Below, one piece after another: positions 61,635 through 64,000 of a DNA stretch of 64,000 nucleotides. Below the pieces are notes generated by a model. It saw only the letters and a list, made by a program, of their open reading frames with translations. It made no database searches and had not been told where the DNA came from. The stretch is taken from assembly GCF_004123905.1 (NCBI RefSeq), contig NZ_MZXW01000050.1:62001-126000 (forward strand), in the 5' to 3' direction. How positions within the stretch are numbered: position 1 is the stretch's first letter; the number at the start of each line of letters is the position of its first letter. The stretch is from Bradyrhizobium betae. GTDB lineage: Bacteria; Pseudomonadota; Alphaproteobacteria; Rhizobiales; Xanthobacteraceae. The translations under genes and the position numbers were made by a program.

Positions 61635-62891
61635 ATGAATCTGGGACTGCTGATTGCCGCCATGGCGGTCGGTCAGGGCGCGATCTTCGCCGTTCAGACC
61701 TGGCTGCTGGCGAACGGGCGGTTCGAGTTGCTCTCCTGGTTCGGCACCCACTATTCCTTTGCAATCTTCGGCATCATTCTGACCGACGGCGGTACGAGCA
61801 CGATCCTCGCCCGTGACGTCGCGCGCTTGTCGGGCAGTCAGGATTCGTCCGACGAGTTCTGGCAGTCGTTTTGCGAGATCGTCGTGTTCAGGCTGTCGGT
61901 CGTGATGCTGTTGGGCTGTGCAGCTGCCGTCTATGTCGCGACGTTGACCGCCGACGGATTTTCCCGATCCTACCTGCTGTGCATCCTGCCCGGGTTGTTG
62001 GTCTGGACCGGCAACGCGACCGGCTTGCTCGATGGGCTGAAATTGTCGGGCATCGGCGGAATGACCGGCTCGCTCGCCTACGTCGCGTCCGCGGTTGCTC
62101 TCGCTCTCGCGCCGAACGCGTCGCCGGAGATGGCCGGCATGATCCTGGGAGGCGCCTTTTCCGGCGGTTATGTCCTGGCCGTGCTGGCGCAGTGGACGAT
62201 CCTGAGCCGCCTCGGTTGGACGCCCCGGATCAGGAAAACGACGGCGGCAGGCCTTGTTCTGGCGTTCAAGAACGGTGCGGCTATGATGTTCCAGCTGGTG
62301 CCGGGGCAGATCGGTTGGCGTGTTCAGCTCACTTTGAGCGCGGTCTATCTCGGCCCCGAGGCAACTGCCGTGCTGACTTACGTCAAGCAGATCGTCAACG
62401 CGGTGACGATGATCGTCATGACGGTGGTCCGCGTCGATTTTCCCGGCCTGGTTCAGAAGGTCTCCCGAACCGCGGAGCATAGCTTCCGAACCATCGCCGA
62501 AGCCCAGAAGACGACGCTGTTCTGCGCCATCGCCTTCACGGTCGGCGCTATCACTGTCTCCTTGCTGTCTTACATCGTGCCGCAGAGCCGCTTCGCCGCT
62601 GCGGCCCACGCGCTTCTGATGTTCTCTCCCACGATATTGACCACCGCGATCTCGGCCATGATGGCTCAGGGAATGATCGCGCTCGGCGCCTACGCCGCGG
62701 TGGCGCGAATAACAGCCATAGGCGCCGCGGCCGGGATTGCCGCGAGTTATCTCCTCATCGTGCCTCTTGGTCTTTATGCCATTCTGGCCGGAGAATTGGT
62801 GTCCCACATCCTGGGATTTGCGCTGATGCATATCGATATATCGCGCTTCGGTCGGCTCAGGGGATCGCGGCTCGAACGCGCTGCCACGTGA
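61635..62891 (+). CDS. Polysaccharide flippase-like membrane protein (Wzx/MOP superfamily)
   Basis: About 418 residues from ATG 61635, where the first membrane helix begins (MNLGLLIAAMAVGQGAIFAV). The open frame extends to 61269, and TTG 61509 or GTG 61512 could give a longer cytoplasmic N-terminus; no strong ribosome-binding site decides. Twelve or so hydrophobic segments, with YSFAIFGIILTDGGTSTILA and YLGPEATAVLTYVKQIVNAV as in Wzx proteins. Probably flips lipid-linked oligosaccharide for the ligase-like protein at 57569. Confidence 0.82.
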   Translation: MNLGLLIAAMAVGQGAIFAVQTWLLANGRFELLSWFGTHYSFAIFGIILTDGGTSTILARDVARLSGSQDSSDEFWQSFCEIVVFRLSVVMLLGCAAAVYVATLTADGFSRSYLLCILPGLLVWTGNATGLLDGLKLSGIGGMTGSLAYVASAVALALAPNASPEMAGMILGGAFSGGYVLAVLAQWTILSRLGWTPRIRKTTAAGLVLAFKNGAAMMFQLVPGQIGWRVQLTLSAVYLGPEATAVLTYVKQIVNAVTMIVMTVVRVDFPGLVQKVSRTAEHSFRTIAEAQKTTLFCAIAFTVGAITVSLLSYIVPQSRFAAAAHALLMFSPTILTTAISAMMAQGMIALGAYAAVARITAIGAAAGIAASYLLIVPLGLYAILAGELVSHILGFALMHIDISRFGRLRGSRLERAAT

Positions 62892-62993
62892 TGCATCGGG
62901 AGGTTCGTGGTCCGTTCCGCACAGACATCGGCCATGTCACCCGAACGACATGCCAGCGCGTTACCAATGATTACGATATGATAGGGGCGTAAC

Positions 62994-63752
62994 ATTTTTA
63001 ACCGCGTCAAACACTTCCACCTCGGCAAATATTTGCGTGCGGCGTCCACGCCCGATTTCTGGCCGGCGCTTGCGAAGGGCGTCATGCCGGGCATCGAGCA
63101 TAGCGAGGCGCTCGCATGCATTGATGTCCGCAGCGTGATCGACGTCGGAGCCAACAAGGGACAGTTTTCCCTCATGGTCAGGTCGCGATTCCCCGACGCT
63201 GAAATTCACGCCTTCGAGCCGCTCGAAACCGAATTCGAGATCTTCAAGTCGGTCGTCGCCGGGCCGGTCAAGCATTACGCGGTGGCGCTCGGCGCGGAGC
63301 CGGCAACGGCCAGCTTCTACGTCGCGTCGCGGCCCGACTCGTCCTCGCTCTTCAAGCCGAGCAAGGATCATGAACGTGTCGCCGGAGTTACGGTGGCATC
63401 GTCACAGACTGTCCCGGTGGTGCGTTTGAACGACGCCGTTGACGTCAGAACCCTGGCCGGCCCCGTTCTGATGAAGCTCGACGTTCAGGGCGGCGAGCTG
63501 GACGTTCTGAAAGGAGCGGCCGACGTGCTGCCTTTCGTCGACGCGATCTACACCGAAGCCTCCTTTGTAAGCCTGTACGAGCATCAACCTCTGGCCGGCG
63601 AGATCATCGGCTTCCTGGCAGAGCACGGGTTTGCGCTGCGTGGCGTATTCAATCCCTCGGTCGAGCCGGAGGTCGGCCCCATCCAGGCCGATTTTCTGTT
63701 TGTCAGAGCGAACGCCAAGGCCGTGCCGGCGCCGGTAGCGCCGACACAGTAA
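62994..63752 (+). CDS. FkbM-family methyltransferase
   Basis: SAM-binding motif SVIDVGANKGQFSLMVRSRF, then DAEIHAFEPLETEFEIFKS, LMKLDVQGGELDVLKGA and VDAIYTEASFVSLYEHQPL: the FkbM fold that O-methylates sugars and other hydroxyls. The first conventional start is TTG 63033 without a ribosome-binding site. Upstream, the frame reads IFNRVKHFHLGKYL and begins at an ATT (62994) placed 6 bp after AGGGG. I take this ATT as the likely start (252 residues); a TAG at 62982 closes the frame upstream. Glycan modification is inferred from neighbours. Confidence 0.85.
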   Translation: MFNRVKHFHLGKYLRAASTPDFWPALAKGVMPGIEHSEALACIDVRSVIDVGANKGQFSLMVRSRFPDAEIHAFEPLETEFEIFKSVVAGPVKHYAVALGAEPATASFYVASRPDSSSLFKPSKDHERVAGVTVASSQTVPVVRLNDAVDVRTLAGPVLMKLDVQGGELDVLKGAADVLPFVDAIYTEASFVSLYEHQPLAGEIIGFLAEHGFALRGVFNPSVEPEVGPIQADFLFVRANAKAVPAPVAPTQ

Positions 63753-63759
63753 CATCCCG

Positions 63760-64000
63760 ATGAGAATTCTCAGGATCGTCTCAACTCTCAATCCGGAGGC
63801 CGGTGGTCCCGTCAGCGTATTCAGCGCGGCAGTGATATCCGTTGCTGCCGCGGGAGCGGAGATTGAATGCCTGACGCTGCTGACGCCGGGCAAGGACATC
63901 AGCAAATTTCCCGAATACGAGCGCATGGTCGAGCGCGGCGTCAAGGTGCATGCGTTCCGGAACGTGTCCGAGGCCGTCCTGTTCCTCGGCCGCTCGATCA
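63760..64000 (+). CDS. Probable glycosyltransferase, N-terminal part (partial)
   Basis: The first 80 codons before the window ends: MRILRIVSTLNPEAGGPVSV, FSAAVISVAAAGAEIECLTL, then KFPEYERMVERGVKVHAFRN. The Gly-Gly-Pro after the first strand is common at the start of GT-B (GT4) glycosyltransferases. Starts 7 bp after the methyltransferase, so same operon. Family assignment is tentative. Confidence 0.65.
   Translation, partial: MRILRIVSTLNPEAGGPVSVFSAAVISVAAAGAEIECLTLLTPGKDISKFPEYERMVERGVKVHAFRNVSEAVLFLGRSI

Overview
The window looks like a chromosome segment of a GC-rich alphaproteobacterium, most likely Bradyrhizobium or a close relative. This is inferred from codon bias, the families present and a tRNA-derived attachment site; no rRNA or marker gene was available to confirm it. 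It divides into three parts.

(1) Bases 1-16,940 are an accessory catabolic region. A Dpp/Opp-type peptide importer (permeases and two ATPases, with a convergent binding protein) is followed by a serine beta-lactamase-family gene broken by one in-frame TGA, a LuxR fragment and a LysR regulator. The LysR gene is divergent from a tightly packed run of about ten genes: ketopantoate-reductase-like, VOC, MaoC and CaiB/BaiF enzymes, two different shikimate/quinate dehydrogenase homologues, a complete polar-amino-acid-type ABC importer, a type II dehydroquinase and a Gfo/Idh/MocA oxidoreductase. Together they look like an uptake and degradation route for a hydroaromatic (quinate/shikimate-like) compound that passes through a CoA thioester; the substrate is unknown.

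(2) Bases 16,946-35,297 are an 18.3-kb genomic island bounded by 36-bp direct repeats that are the 3' end of a tRNA gene, probably tRNA-Lys(CUU). A decayed tyrosine-recombinase C-terminus lies next to the left repeat. The cargo is nitrogen scavenging: an FCD/GntR regulator with a nearby perfect 20-bp palindrome, an AllA-type ureidoglycolate lyase, a PuuE-type allantoinase, an ABC importer whose ATPase gene is broken by a 7-bp tandem expansion and truncated, two NAD(P) oxidoreductases, a GntP permease, a urea channel, the full urease operon ureABCEFGD and a divergent nickel permease. Ureide uptake, urea release, urea uptake, urease and nickel supply thus sit on one element. Neither repeat has a complete tRNA beside it, so the region to the left is probably an older island at the same tRNA, with the intact tRNA outside the window.

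(3) Bases 35,298-64,000 look like resident genome concerned with the cell surface and secretion: a metallophosphoesterase, a GMC oxidoreductase, a type I secretion ABC/HlyD pair beside a 1,127-residue repeat-rich secreted protein with no visible RTX repeats, a LapG-like periplasmic cysteine protease, a Sel1 protein, a type II secretion locus (gspD divergent from gspEFGHIJKLM; no gspC or prepilin peptidase here), and a surface-glycan block (O-antigen ligase/polymerase-like protein, TPR O-GlcNAc-transferase-like protein, flippase, FkbM methyltransferase and the start of a further gene). Two genes here appear to use ATT start codons.
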